Positions 1 through 8,131 of a stretch of DNA of 64,000 nucleotides are shown in pieces (the stretch's first letter is position 1; every line of letters starts with the position of its first letter). The notes below the pieces were generated by a model. The model was given only the letters and a program-made list of their open reading frames with translations, had not been told where the DNA came from and did no database searches. This DNA comes from Achromobacter pestifer. Its GTDB lineage: Bacteria > Pseudomonadota > Gammaproteobacteria > Burkholderiales > Burkholderiaceae_B. The position numbers were made by a program, and so were the translations under genes. The DNA lies in the NCBI RefSeq assembly GCF_013267355.1, contig NZ_CP053985.1, positions 5,270,001 to 5,334,000 of the forward strand, written 5' to 3'.

Positions 1-557
1 GCGGCCTGTTGCAGTTCGCGCAGCGCCTGCACGGCCTCTGCCTGTTGTTCCTCGCGCACCAGCGCCCGGATATGGGTCACGCGGGCTTCGATGTCCTGGT
101 CGCTGAGGGCGGGTGTTTCCGGCGCGGCGGGTTCGGCGGCCGGCTGTTCCGCAGGGGCGGCTTCCTGGGCCGGGGCGGCTTGCGGCACTGCTTCCTGCTG
201 CGGCGCGGCCACGCGTTCGGTGACGGGCGCGGTCTGTTCGGCGGGCGCTTCCGCCGGCGTGGACAGCAGGGCGGGCGCGCGTTCCGAACTTGTCCCTATT
301 TCATGGGGGGCGATGACCGGGGTGTTCTGCTCGGTAAAGTCCTGAGCTTCACGCATTTCGGTCCAGGCGAACAGGCCGAAGACCATCGCGGCGCAGGCGG
401 CGGCGCCCCAGGCGGGGTGCCAACTATGGCCGGGGTGCCAACTGCGGCGCACGGCCGCGTCCAATTCGGGGCTGGCGCCGGAGCCGTGCCTGCGATACAA
501 GGCGCGCAGATCCCGTTCATCGTCTTCGTCGAAAGGGGGGCGGTAGGTAATGCTCAT
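1..557 (-). CDS. Hypothetical Ala/Pro/Glu-rich single-pass membrane protein (3' end missing)
   Basis: The frame is open from an ATG at 557 to the left edge, giving 185 residues without a stop; the C-terminus lies outside the window. An AGGAG ribosome-binding site sits about 8 bases upstream of the ATG. The N-terminus is short and charged (MSITYRPPFDEDDERDLRAL). It is followed by a short repeat of SWHP around residues 39-48, a probable membrane segment at about 49-67, and a long Ala/Pro/Glu/Gln-rich stretch. The last visible part (RALVREEQQAEAVQALRELQ) looks helical. This layout suits a membrane-anchored protein with a periplasmic Pro/Ala linker. I do not recognise the family and assign no function. 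Confidence 0.7.
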   Translation of the reverse strand, partial: MSITYRPPFDEDDERDLRALYRRHGSGASPELDAAVRRSWHPGHSWHPAWGAAACAAMVFGLFAWTEMREAQDFTEQNTPVIAPHEIGTSSERAPALLSTPAEAPAEQTAPVTERVAAPQQEAVPQAAPAQEAAPAEQPAAEPAAPETPALSDQDIEARVTHIRALVREEQQAEAVQALRELQQA

Positions 558-980
558 GCGCGTACTCCTCGCGCATGCGCCTGGTGGCAAGGCGCATCCG
601 CGTCTGGCCTTTGCGCACGCCGCGCCGGTGGTCCGGCGGTCTCGTCGTGGCTCGGGTCCTGTTCCGGTTTAGGCGGCTTCCTGGAAAGCCGCGGGTGATT
701 GCGCCGCGATTCCCGCTGCCGCGCCCGGGGGCGCGTCGCCGCAGGTATGCCGCCCTGGACCGGGCGGTTCGTCAATGCGCTGCACTTGATGATTATGCGC
801 GATTTGGAGAAATCCGCCAGAGAATTTCTTGAGTTTGCATCATGTAACTTCAGCCCGTCCCTGTTTTTGAAAGCAGAATGACAGATGGCTGCACCATCGT
901 GGGGCGCGCGAGGATGAATGCGCGCGTTCGCGCCCGCATGCCGCGCGCCGCGGCCCGGGCTTGCCGGTACACTTTCGCGC
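558..980. other. Divergent intergenic region between the left-edge gene and radA
   Basis: These 423 bases separate two divergent genes. I see no convincing gene. One minus-strand frame crosses it and ends in TGA overlapping the ATG at 557, but its composition (Arg/Pro-rich, no domain) looks like a frame shadow. The AT-richer part around 785-850 is the likeliest place for promoters; no clear -35/-10 pair could be defined. Confidence 0.5.
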
Positions 981-2342
981 ATGGCCAAATCCCGAACCGT
1001 ATACGTGTGCGCCGATTGCGGCGGCACCACCCCGAAGTGGCAGGGCAAATGCCCGCATTGCAACGCCTGGAACACGCTGGAAGAAACCGTGGAGTCGTCG
1101 GCGCCGGCCGCCGCCTCCCACCGTTACGCGCCGCTGGCGGCCGCCAGCCCGGTGCGCAGCCTGTCTGAAATCGAAGCCCGTGAAACGCCGCGCCAGCCTA
1201 CCGGGCTGGAAGAGTTCGACCGCGTGCTGGGCGGCGGCCTGGTGGCCGGCGCCGTGGTGCTGATCGGCGGCGATCCGGGCATAGGCAAGTCCACCTTGCT
1301 GTTGCAGGCGCTGGCGTCGCTGTCCGAAGTCACCAATGTGCTGTACGTCACGGGCGAGGAATCCGCCGAGCAGGTGGCCCTGCGCGCGCGCCGCCTGGGC
1401 CTGCAGACGGGCAACGTCAACCTGCTGGCCGAGATCCGGCTGGAGTCGATCCAGGCGGCGGTGTCGGAGCAACAGCCCACCGTTGCCGTGATCGACTCGA
1501 TCCAGACACTGTATAGCGGCGAGCTGAGCGCCGCGCCGGGTTCGGTCTCGCAGGTGCGCGAATGCGCGGCGCAGCTTACGCGCCTGGCCAAGCAGACGGG
1601 CATCGCCATCGTCATGATCGGCCACGTCACCAAGGACGGGGCGCTGGCCGGGCCGCGGGTGCTGGAGCACATCGTGGACACCGTGCTGTATTTCGAGGGC
1701 GATACGCATTCTTCGTTCCGCCTGGTGCGCGCTTTCAAGAACCGCTTCGGCGCGGTCAACGAACTGGGCGTCTTCGCCATGACGGACCGCGGGCTGCGCG
1801 GCGTGGCCAATCCGTCCGCGCTGTTCCTGTCGCAGCACGAACAGCAGGTCGCTGGATCCTGCGTGATGGCCACGCAGGAAGGTACTCGCCCGTTGCTGGT
1901 GGAGATCCAGGCGCTGGTGGATAGTTCGCACGCGCCCAACCCGCGCCGGCTGACGGTGGGTCTGGAAGGCAACCGCCTGGCGATGCTGCTGGCCGTGCTG
2001 CACCGGCACGCCGGCGTGTCCACCTTCGACCAGGACGTGTTCGTCAACGCGGTGGGCGGCGTGCGCATCACCGAACCCGCGGCCGACCTGCCGGTGTTGC
2101 TGGCCATCATGTCCTCGCTGCGCGACAAGCCGCTGCCGCGCGGCCTGATCGCCTTCGGCGAAGTCGGCCTCGCGGGTGAGATCCGGCCCGCGCCGCGCGG
2201 CCAGGAGCGCCTGCGCGAAGCGGCCAAGCTGGGCTTTTCCATTGCCCTGATCCCCAAGGCCAACGCGCCGCGCCAGCCCATCGAAGGACTGGAGATCTGG
2301 GCGGTGGACCGGCTGGATGCCGCGCTGGAAAAGTTGCGCTGA
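981..2342 (+). CDS. radA: DNA repair protein RadA
   Basis: RadA is a RecA-like ATPase that processes recombination intermediates by driving branch migration. The 453-residue product has the family layout: an N-terminal C4 zinc finger (Cys10, Cys13, Cys24, Cys27), a Walker A loop GGDPGIGKST at about residues 96-105, the RadA-specific KNRFG motif, and a C-terminal Lon-protease-like domain (region of DVFVNAVGGVRI onward). An in-frame ATG lies upstream at 918, but the ATG at 981 gives the usual MAKSRTVYVC start directly before the zinc finger. The length fits the family. It is the first plus-strand gene here, with the TSUP gene following after 84 bases. Confidence 0.97.
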   Translation: MAKSRTVYVCADCGGTTPKWQGKCPHCNAWNTLEETVESSAPAAASHRYAPLAAASPVRSLSEIEARETPRQPTGLEEFDRVLGGGLVAGAVVLIGGDPGIGKSTLLLQALASLSEVTNVLYVTGEESAEQVALRARRLGLQTGNVNLLAEIRLESIQAAVSEQQPTVAVIDSIQTLYSGELSAAPGSVSQVRECAAQLTRLAKQTGIAIVMIGHVTKDGALAGPRVLEHIVDTVLYFEGDTHSSFRLVRAFKNRFGAVNELGVFAMTDRGLRGVANPSALFLSQHEQQVAGSCVMATQEGTRPLLVEIQALVDSSHAPNPRRLTVGLEGNRLAMLLAVLHRHAGVSTFDQDVFVNAVGGVRITEPAADLPVLLAIMSSLRDKPLPRGLIAFGEVGLAGEIRPAPRGQERLREAAKLGFSIALIPKANAPRQPIEGLEIWAVDRLDAALEKLR

Positions 2343-2426
2343 CGCTCGGGCCGGCGGCCCGCGGCGGTTTCGTATCCGTATTCTGATTGCCCGGCCTGCC
2401 ACAGGACGGGCCTGCTGGAGCAAGAA

Positions 2427-3206
2427 GTGAGTCTGTTAGTTATCGCCGCGTGCCTGGCCGCGGGCGGCCTGATCGGTTTCATGGGCGGCGTGCTGGGCAT
2501 TGGGGGCGGCCTGATCGCGATTCCCGCGCTGGTGCTGTTGATGGGCATGTCGCAGCAGCTGGCGCAGGGCACCGCGCTCATCATGGTCCTGCCCACCATC
2601 ATGATGGCGGTGCGCAAGTACAACCAGCAGACCCGCATCGACAAGCGCGTGGCGCTGGCGGGCGCCGCTGGCGCCGTGGTGTTCACCTGGGTCGGCGCGC
2701 AACTGGCGCTGGGCATAGACTCCGGCATCCTGCGCCGCAGCTTCGCCGTGTTCCTGTTCTTCATTGCGCTGTTCTACGTGTGGCAGACCTGGCGCGCATC
2801 GCGGCCCGCTGCCGCACGCAAGCCGGCGGCCAAGGGCGATGCCCCCGTCTTCACGCCGCGCCGCGCCAGCGTGCTGGGCATCCTGTGCGGTACGCTGGGC
2901 GGCTTCTTCGGCGTGGGCGGCGCGGTGCTGGCCGTGCCTATCATCACCTCCGTGTTCAGGCTGCCGCAGACCACTGCGCAGGCGCTGGCGCTGAGCATGG
3001 TGATTCCGGGTTCCTTCATTGCCTTGATCACCTACACCTGGGCGGGGCAGGCCGATTGGCTGGTTGGCGCGCCGCTGGCGATAGGCAGCCTGCTGTTCGT
3101 GCCGATAGGCGTGAAGCTGGCGTACCGCTTGCCTGAACGCAAGCTGAGAGCCTGCTTCGCGCTGATGCTGTTCGCCACCGTGGCGCTGCTGGCGTTCGAG
3201 AGCTGA
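2427..3206 (+). CDS. TauE/SafE (TSUP) family membrane exporter
   Basis: This is a 259-residue, strongly hydrophobic inner-membrane protein. The family moves anions such as sulfite, sulfoacetate or other organosulfur compounds; the substrate here is unknown. The start is a GTG at 2427 preceded by GGAG. The glycine-rich first segment (GGLIGFMGGVLGIGGGLIAIP) is repeated in the second half as GTLGGFFGVGGAVLAVPII, the internal two-fold repeat typical of TSUP proteins. The halves are joined by a basic loop near residues 125-150. It may be co-transcribed with radA, but nothing links their functions. Confidence 0.88.
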   Translation: MSLLVIAACLAAGGLIGFMGGVLGIGGGLIAIPALVLLMGMSQQLAQGTALIMVLPTIMMAVRKYNQQTRIDKRVALAGAAGAVVFTWVGAQLALGIDSGILRRSFAVFLFFIALFYVWQTWRASRPAAARKPAAKGDAPVFTPRRASVLGILCGTLGGFFGVGGAVLAVPIITSVFRLPQTTAQALALSMVIPGSFIALITYTWAGQADWLVGAPLAIGSLLFVPIGVKLAYRLPERKLRACFALMLFATVALLAFES

Positions 3207-3345
3207 GCCGTGCGCACAATATTTCGAAGCGTTAGCGACCGCAATTTTCTGGTTCCGCGCTGAACCTTCTGGATGTGCCGGGTTCAAACGGGAACGGGTT
3301 AGGGTGTTGTAGAGACCCTAGAGGCGATGTTGCCGCCCCGTGTCG

Positions 3346-3365
3346 GAAAGGCCTGCGGGCCTTTC
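3346..3365 (+). promoter_or_regulatory. Leader hairpin before the small secreted protein
   Basis: An eight-base perfect stem (GAAAGGCC/GGCCTTTC) with a TGCG loop ends seven bases before the AGGAG ribosome-binding site of the next gene. It has no T-tract, so a messenger-stabilising or translational role is more likely than termination. Confidence 0.4.
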
Positions 3366-3384
3366 ACATTCAGGAGTTCATGAA

Positions 3385-3624
3385 ATGACGACTCACTCCC
3401 GTATTGCTGCGTTCCTCTCCACCTCGGCCTTGTGCCTCGGTCTTGCCGCCGCGCCTTCGGCGTTTGCGGCGGGCGCCGATGCCACGTCCAAGGCGGGGGA
3501 ATCCAAGACCCAGGCGCAGCACAAGCATCACAAGTCCGACAAGACCTCCGCCAAGCCGGCGGCGGCCAAGTCGGGCGGGGCCGCGAAGACGGATCATTCC
3601 GGCCCCGCGGCGCCGGCGAAGTAA
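3385..3624 (+). CDS. Small secreted basic protein, acid-shock-protein-like composition
   Basis: The product is 79 residues. The ATG at 3385 is eight bases after AGGAG; an earlier ATG at 3380 stops after two codons. A clear signal peptide (MTTHSRIAAFLSTSALCLGL, cleavage probably after AFA near residue 28) leaves a mature chain of about 50 residues made mostly of Ala, Lys, Ser, Thr and Gly with a HKHHK cluster and no hydrophobic core. The composition resembles periplasmic acid-shock (Asr-like) proteins, but low-complexity sequence cannot prove homology. It could instead be a metal-binding or unstructured envelope peptide. A terminator follows. Confidence 0.65.
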   Translation: MTTHSRIAAFLSTSALCLGLAAAPSAFAAGADATSKAGESKTQAQHKHHKSDKTSAKPAAAKSGGAAKTDHSGPAAPAK

Positions 3625-3697
3625 GCACTGAGGGCCTTGCGGCCTGGTAGTTCCTTTGCGCAAACGACTTCCGATTCCCGCGGGGGCCGGAAAGTCG

Positions 3698-3733
3698 AAA
3701 GCCTCTCGGTATGGGCGCCGAGAGGCTTTTTCT
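3698..3733 (+). terminator. Intrinsic terminator after the small secreted protein
   Basis: The stem AAAGCCTCTCGG/CCGAGAGGCTTT is followed by a T-rich run on the plus strand. It lies between convergent genes and may also act weakly on the minus-strand gene ending at 3762. Confidence 0.75.
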
Positions 3734-3761
3734 TTGGCGCGCCGCAGCCGCGGCCGCCGCC

Positions 3762-4718
3762 TTACTCCGCCGGCGTGACCACGCGGCCGGTCTCGAAGAA
3801 CGCCTGCAGGTTTTCCAGCATCAGGTTCTCCATGGCCAAGCGGGTTTCCAGCGTGGCGCTGCCGATGTGTGGCAGCAGCACGGCGCGGTCGGTCTTGAGC
3901 AGCGCCTCGGGCACCTTGGGCTCGTGCTCGAACACGTCGAGCGCGGCGCAGCCCAGCTTGCCGGCTTCGAGCGCGGCGACCAGCGCGGTTTCGTCGATGA
4001 CGGGGCCGCGCGCGATGTTGACGATGATGCCGGTGGGGCCCAACGCTTCCAGCACTTCGCGGTTGACCAGATGGCGCGTGCTGGGGCCGCCGACGGTGGC
4101 CACGATGAGGAAATCGGCCCACTTGGCCAGATCGGTGAGCGAAGCCTCGTAGCCGTATTCCACGTCATCGCGCTTGCGGCGGTTGTGATAGCGCACGTCC
4201 ATGTCGAAACCCATGCCGCGGCGGGCGATGGCTTCGCCGATGCGGCCCAGGCCGATGATGCCCAGCTTCTTGCCGCTGACGCGCTGGCCCAGCGGGATGC
4301 CGCCATGCACCTGGCCCCACTGGCCCGCGCGCACGAAGCGTTCGCCCTGGCCCATGTGGCGCGCGCCCGCGATCAAGAGGCCCCAGGCCAGGTCCGCGAC
4401 GCAATCGGTCAGCACGTCAGGCGTGTTGCTGACCTGCACGCCGCGCTGCTTGGCGGCTTGCACGTCGATGGTCTCGTAGCCCACGCCCCAACTGCAGATG
4501 GCCTTCAGGTCGGGCAGGGCGTTGATGAGTTCGGCGTTGGCGCCGTAGGTGGCGGACGTGACGACGGCGGTCACGCCCTTGCCGTGCTCGGCCAGCGCGG
4601 CCTTGCGGTCGGGGTACTTCCACAGCTCGACGACGTCGTAGCGGTCCGCGAGCGTCTTGTTGGCGTAGGGGGAACCGGCCAGCGAGCCGACCTGGATGAT
4701 GCGATGCTTGGTGGTCAT
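3762..4718 (-). CDS. D-isomer-specific 2-hydroxyacid dehydrogenase (glyoxylate/hydroxypyruvate reductase-like)
   Basis: The 318-residue enzyme belongs to the NAD(P)-dependent 2-hydroxyacid dehydrogenases, which interconvert 2-keto and 2-hydroxy acids. Visible marks are the Rossmann loop GLGRIGEAIARR near residue 156, the catalytic Arg in NIARGPVIDE, the Glu in LDVFEHEP and the His in LLPHIGSAT. The family includes glyoxylate, hydroxypyruvate and 2-keto-gluconate reductases; sequence alone does not choose among them. It lies directly downstream of two Bug receptors on the same strand and faces a sugar-acid operon, so reduction of a keto acid made in that pathway is plausible. It starts at the ATG at 4718; the ribosome-binding site is weak. 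Confidence 0.88.
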   Translation of the reverse strand: MTTKHRIIQVGSLAGSPYANKTLADRYDVVELWKYPDRKAALAEHGKGVTAVVTSATYGANAELINALPDLKAICSWGVGYETIDVQAAKQRGVQVSNTPDVLTDCVADLAWGLLIAGARHMGQGERFVRAGQWGQVHGGIPLGQRVSGKKLGIIGLGRIGEAIARRGMGFDMDVRYHNRRKRDDVEYGYEASLTDLAKWADFLIVATVGGPSTRHLVNREVLEALGPTGIIVNIARGPVIDETALVAALEAGKLGCAALDVFEHEPKVPEALLKTDRAVLLPHIGSATLETRLAMENLMLENLQAFFETGRVVTPAE

Positions 4719-4782
4719 GTTGTCGTACAGGTGGGTGGCAAAACGTTGATGCTACTTGATCCGGCCTTGAACCAGGCTGACA

Positions 4783-4804
4783 GGATGCCCGCCGGGGGGC
4801 ATCC
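4783..4804 (-). terminator. Hairpin downstream of the first Bug receptor gene
   Basis: The stem GGATGCCC/GGGCATCC lies in the gap after the Bug gene ending at 4823. It lacks a T-tract, so it may be a Rho-assisted end or only an mRNA-stabilising structure before the dehydrogenase gene. Confidence 0.35.
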
Positions 4805-4822
4805 CGCGTCCTGATGACGCCG

Positions 4823-5809
4823 CTACTCGAGCTGGATATTGGCTTTCTGGATGACGTCCTTCCAGCGCTTGACCTCGGCCTGCTGGAACGCCGTGAACTG
4901 CTGCGGCGTGTTGGCCACCACCTCGAAGCCCAGGCCTTGCAGGGTCTTCTCGGTCTGGGGATCGCGCAGCGCGGTCTGCAAGGCCTTGGACAATTGCTGG
5001 ACGATGGCGGCGGGCGTGCCCTTGGGCACGGCAAAGCCTTGCCAGGAATACACCACCATGTCCTTGATGCCGGCTTCGGCCAGCGTGGGCACGTCCGGCA
5101 GATCGGTGGCGCGCGCGTCGCCCGTGATGGCCAGCGCCTTGAGCTTGCCGGCCTTGATGTGGGTCTGGACCGCGCCCAGGTTCTGGAACGACACGTTGAC
5201 CTGCCCGCCGATCAGGTCGGCGATGGCCGCGCCGCCGCCGCGGTAGGGCACGTCCACGCCCGTGCTCTGGGTGCGCTGGCGGAACAGCACGGCGGACAGG
5301 TGGTCCGACGAACCCGTGCCCGACGAGGCATAGGACACCTTGCCCGGATTCTTCTTCGCGTACTCGATCAGCTCGGCGACGGTGCTGGCCGGAAACGCCG
5401 GCGCGGCCACCAGCACGTTGGGATTGCGCACCGCCTGCGTCAGGTACTCGAAATCCTTGCTGGGGTTGTACGACAGGTTCTTGTACAGCGCCTCGTTGAT
5501 GGCGAAGGTGCCGATGGAGCCGACCATCATGGTGTAGCCGTCGGGCGTGGAGCGGGCCAGCGCCTGCGCGCCGATGGCGCTGTTGGCGCCCGGTTTGTTC
5601 TCGACCACGAAGGTCTGCCCCAGGATTTTCGTCAGCCCCGGCGTGACCGAGCGCGCGGTGATGTCGGAGGATCCGCCCGGCACGAAGGGCACGATCATCG
5701 TGACGGGTTTGTCGGGATAGCCGGCGGCGTGCGCGGCGGGCGTCCCGAGCAGAACGGCGCCCGCCGCGGTGGCGGCTGCGATGGCCGCGGCGCTCATCAG
5801 TTTGTTCAT
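4823..5809 (-). CDS. Bug-family (TctC-like) periplasmic solute-binding protein
   Basis: Bug proteins are periplasmic receptors that bind carboxylates or small polar solutes, usually for TctAB-type transporters. The 328-residue product starts at the ATG at 5809 with AGGAGAC just upstream. It has a signal peptide (MNKLMSAAAI..., cleavage likely after AHA near residue 28) and the family patterns MIVPFVPGGSSDITAR and KPGANSAIGAQALA, with a later VPYRGGGAAIADLIGG loop. It sits 74 bases after another Bug gene on the same strand; the pair looks like an old duplication. No tctA or tctB membrane gene is in the window. The ligand cannot be predicted. Confidence 0.92.
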   Translation of the reverse strand: MNKLMSAAAIAAATAAGAVLLGTPAAHAAGYPDKPVTMIVPFVPGGSSDITARSVTPGLTKILGQTFVVENKPGANSAIGAQALARSTPDGYTMMVGSIGTFAINEALYKNLSYNPSKDFEYLTQAVRNPNVLVAAPAFPASTVAELIEYAKKNPGKVSYASSGTGSSDHLSAVLFRQRTQSTGVDVPYRGGGAAIADLIGGQVNVSFQNLGAVQTHIKAGKLKALAITGDARATDLPDVPTLAEAGIKDMVVYSWQGFAVPKGTPAAIVQQLSKALQTALRDPQTEKTLQGLGFEVVANTPQQFTAFQQAEVKRWKDVIQKANIQLE

Positions 5810-5883
5810 GGTGTCTCCTGGTTCGCGTGCTGATGAAGAGCCCGCCGCCCACGCGTTGCGGACGGGCCCGGATCGGCTTGGGG

Positions 5884-6897
5884 TCAGTCGACCTTGGCGC
5901 CGGATTTCTTCACGACTTCCGCCCATTTGGCGGATTCCTGCGCCATGAACTGTTTGAACTGGGCCGGCGTGTTGCCGGAGGGCGTGGCGCCCTGCGCCTG
6001 CAACTGCGCGCGCACGGATTCCAGCTTGAGGGCGGCGGCCACGTCGCGCTGGATCTTGTCGACGACCGTCTGCGGCGTGCCGGCGGGCGCCAGCAGGCCG
6101 AACCAGCTGGACGCGTCATAGCCCTGCACGCCGGCCTCGGCCATGGTGGGGACGTCGGGCAGGGCGGGCGAGCGCTGGGCGCTGGTGACGGCCAGCGGGC
6201 GCAGCTTGCCGCTCTTGAGGAACCCCATGGAGGACGGCAGGTTGTCGAAGATCAGATCGGCGGAACCGGCCATTACGTCGGTCAGCGCCGGGCTGCTGCC
6301 CTTGTAGGGCACGTGGGTCATGCGCGTGCCCGTCATGTTCTGGAACAGCTCGCCCGACAGATGCGTGGAGGTGCCGTTGCCGGTGGACGCCATGTTGACG
6401 CTGCCCGGATTGGCCTTCAGGTACTTGATCAGGTCGGCCACCGTGCGGATGCCGTGCTTGTCGGCAAAAGCGGGGTTGAGCTCCAGGATGTTGGGCACGG
6501 GAATCACCAGCGTCACCGGCACGAAGTCCTTGACCGGGTCGTAGGGCAGCTTGGCGTAGACGGACTGGTTGATCGCATGCGTGCTGACGGTGCCCATCAG
6601 CAGGGTGTAGCCGTCCGGCGCGGCGCGGGCGGCCTCGGCCGTGCCGACGTTGCCGCCGGCGCCCGCCTTGTTGTCCACCACCACGGCCTTGTTCCAGGTC
6701 TTGCCGAGTTCGGCGGCGACGATGCGCGCCGCGATGTCGGTGGTGCCGCCGGCCGGGAAGGGCACGATGATCTTGACGTCGCGCTCGGGGTAGTCGGCCA
6801 GCGCCGGCGCGGCCGGCAACAGGAAGGCGGCCGCCGCCAGGGTGGCGGTGCAAAGGACGGCCAAGGCGGACCGGCCTCGCGCAGGGGCTGCATGCAT
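5884..6897 (-). CDS. Bug-family (TctC-like) periplasmic solute-binding protein
   Basis: The 337-residue receptor starts at the ATG at 6897, preceded by GAGGAGAC. A signal peptide (cleavage after ALA near residue 35) leads into [20 protein letters not shown]. Further family signatures are [20 protein letters not shown] and [17 protein letters not shown]. It is the first gene of the minus-strand arm of the catabolic cluster and is driven by a near-consensus promoter (-35 TTGACA, 17-base spacer, -10 TATATT) whose -35 lies inside a palindromic operator. That suggests control by the GntR regulator encoded at 8132. Its ligand is probably the acid degraded by the facing operon (inference). Confidence 0.93.
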   Translation of the reverse strand: MHAAPARGRSALAVLCTATLAAAAFLLPAAPALADYPERDVKIIVPFPAGGTTDIAARIVAAELGKTWNKAVVVDNKAGAGGNVGTAEAARAAPDGYTLLMGTVSTHAINQSVYAKLPYDPVKDFVPVTLVIPVPNILELNPAFADKHGIRTVADLIKYLKANPGSVNMASTGNGTSTHLSGELFQNMTGTRMTHVPYKGSSPALTDVMAGSADLIFDNLPSSMGFLKSGKLRPLAVTSAQRSPALPDVPTMAEAGVQGYDASSWFGLLAPAGTPQTVVDKIQRDVAAALKLESVRAQLQAQGATPSGNTPAQFKQFMAQESAKWAEVVKKSGAKVD

Positions 6898-7033
6898 GGA
6901 ATTCGTCTCCTCGGTGTGCGCGTGGCCGCGCATCGTTTCTGGGGGTATTCCGCCCCTGGCATGGCCCGAGGCTTTGAAGCCGCATGGCGCCCCGCGGCGC
7001 CCTGCGTTTTGCTGCCTGACTACTTGTAAAACA

Positions 7034-7062
7034 AATATAGGTATTGAGCTTATGGTTGTCAA
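7034..7062 (-). promoter_or_regulatory. Sigma-70-type promoter for the Bug/hydroxyacid dehydrogenase arm
   Basis: On the minus strand, TTGACA (7057-7062) is followed by 17 bases and TATATT (7034-7039). Six of six -35 bases and five of six -10 bases match consensus. It directs transcription towards the Bug gene starting at 6897. Confidence 0.75.
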
Positions 7063-7073
7063 CCAAGTATACT
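7044..7073 (+). promoter_or_regulatory. Sigma-70-type promoter for the DapA-like/GntR operon
   Basis: TTGAGC (7044-7049), an 18-base spacer and TATACT (7068-7073) give a plausible promoter about 50 bases upstream of the DapA-like gene. The palindromic operator lies within its spacer. Confidence 0.6.
7053..7065. promoter_or_regulatory. Candidate FadR-subfamily GntR operator
   Basis: TGGTTGTCAACCA is a 13-base palindrome around one central base and matches the TGGT-N-ACCA type of half-site bound by many FadR-like GntR proteins. It overlaps the -35 box of the minus promoter and the spacer of the plus promoter, so one bound dimer could repress both. The likely binder is the regulator encoded at 8132-8905 (inference). 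Confidence 0.65.
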
Positions 7074-7121
7074 TTTTCGAACTTACCCACCCGATAGCTG
7101 GATCAGCCAGGAGCCCCGCCC

Positions 7122-8051
7122 ATGAAAACCTCCCCGGTCACCGCGCAGGACTTGCAGCGTTCGGTCATCGCGGTGCCGCCGCTGGCGCGCCACGACGATC
7201 TTTCCCTGAACGAGGCGGCCAACAAGGCCCTGCTCGGCCATCTGGAAGCGGGCGGCGTGCGCAATGTGATGTATGGCGGCAATGCCAATTTCTATAACGT
7301 GGGCGTAAGCGAATACGCCCGCATCGTCGACATGCTGGCCGGGCTGGCGGGCGCGGACACCTGGATCCTGCCTTCGGTGGGGCCCGACTACGGCAAGATG
7401 ATGGACCAGGCGGCGATCCTGCGTACGCGCGCCTTTCCCACGGCCATGCTGCTGCCCATGTCCTTTCCCTACACGGACGCGGGCCTGGCCGAAGGCGTGC
7501 GCCGCTTTACGGATGCGCTGGGCAAGCCCGCGGTGATCTACATCAAGTCGTCCGGTTATCTGGCGCCGGAAAGCGCCGCCCGCCTGATCGAAGAAGGCCG
7601 CATCGTGGCCTTCAAGTACGCCGTGGTGCGCGACGATCCGTCGCAGGACGCCTATCTGTCGTCGCTGTTGCAGGCCGTGGATCCGCGCTGGATCGTCAGC
7701 GGCATCGGCGAGCGTCCGGCCATCGTGCACTACCGCGATTTCGGCCTGAAGAGCTTTACCTCCGGCTCGGTCTGCGTGGCGCCGCGAGGTTCGATGCGCC
7801 TGTTGCATCTGCTGCGCGACGGCCGCTACGAGGAAGCCGAGGCCGTGCGCCAGCAGTATCTGGACCTGGAAGATTGCCGCGACAGCATCAGCCCCATCCG
7901 CGTGCTGCACGATGCGGTGACGCTCTCGGGCGTGGCGGACATGGGGTCGATGCTGCCCTTGCTGAGCGGCATCTCCGCCGCCGAACGCGAGCGCGTGGCG
8001 CCGGTGGCGCGCGCCCTGGCGGCCTGGGACCGGGAGGCGGCCGCGGCGTGA
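7122..8051 (+). CDS. DapA-family (DHDPS/N-acetylneuraminate lyase) aldolase or dehydratase
   Basis: This 309-residue protein is a class I, Schiff-base TIM-barrel enzyme of the dihydrodipicolinate synthase family. Lys165 in IVAFKYAVV fits the Schiff-base lysine, and Tyr140 in VIYIKSSGY fits the conserved tyrosine. The usual GTTGE-type carboxylate-binding loop is replaced by YGGNANFYN (residues 51-59), so its substrate is unlikely to be that of true DapA. It is the first gene of the plus-strand catabolic operon, 80 bases before the gntR gene. In this setting it may cleave or dehydrate a 2-keto-3-deoxy sugar acid (inference). Confidence 0.85.
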   Translation: MKTSPVTAQDLQRSVIAVPPLARHDDLSLNEAANKALLGHLEAGGVRNVMYGGNANFYNVGVSEYARIVDMLAGLAGADTWILPSVGPDYGKMMDQAAILRTRAFPTAMLLPMSFPYTDAGLAEGVRRFTDALGKPAVIYIKSSGYLAPESAARLIEEGRIVAFKYAVVRDDPSQDAYLSSLLQAVDPRWIVSGIGERPAIVHYRDFGLKSFTSGSVCVAPRGSMRLLHLLRDGRYEEAEAVRQQYLDLEDCRDSISPIRVLHDAVTLSGVADMGSMLPLLSGISAAERERVAPVARALAAWDREAAAA

Positions 8052-8084
8052 GCGCACTGGCGCCGCGCATTGACGGTACGATGA

Positions 8085-8111
8085 GCGCTGTCCCGCCGTC
8101 GCGGACAGCGC
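8085..8111 (+). promoter_or_regulatory. Stem-loop between the DapA-like and gntR genes
   Basis: A nine-base perfect stem (GCGCTGTCC/GGACAGCGC) with a nine-base loop ends about 10 bases before the GAGGAG site of the GntR gene. No T-tract follows. It could stabilise the upstream message or tune regulator expression. Confidence 0.4.
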
Positions 8112-8131
8112 CATAGCATCGAGGAGATTTC

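Noticed and set aside
554..1075. Minus-strand open frame of 173 codons whose stop overlaps the start at 557 (ATGA)
   Set aside because: It overlaps the radA start, has no recognisable domain, is Arg/Pro-rich as expected of GC-rich frame shadows, and has no ribosome-binding site at a sensible start. The overlap is probably chance.
3340..3384. Upstream start for the small secreted protein at 3340
   Set aside because: That start would place 15 extra residues before the signal peptide and lies in the leader hairpin region; the ATG at 3385 has a well-placed AGGAG.
4823..6897. Tandem Bug genes as a recent duplication or assembly artefact
   Set aside because: The two proteins share family motifs only; their sequences differ throughout, so this is an old paralogous pair.
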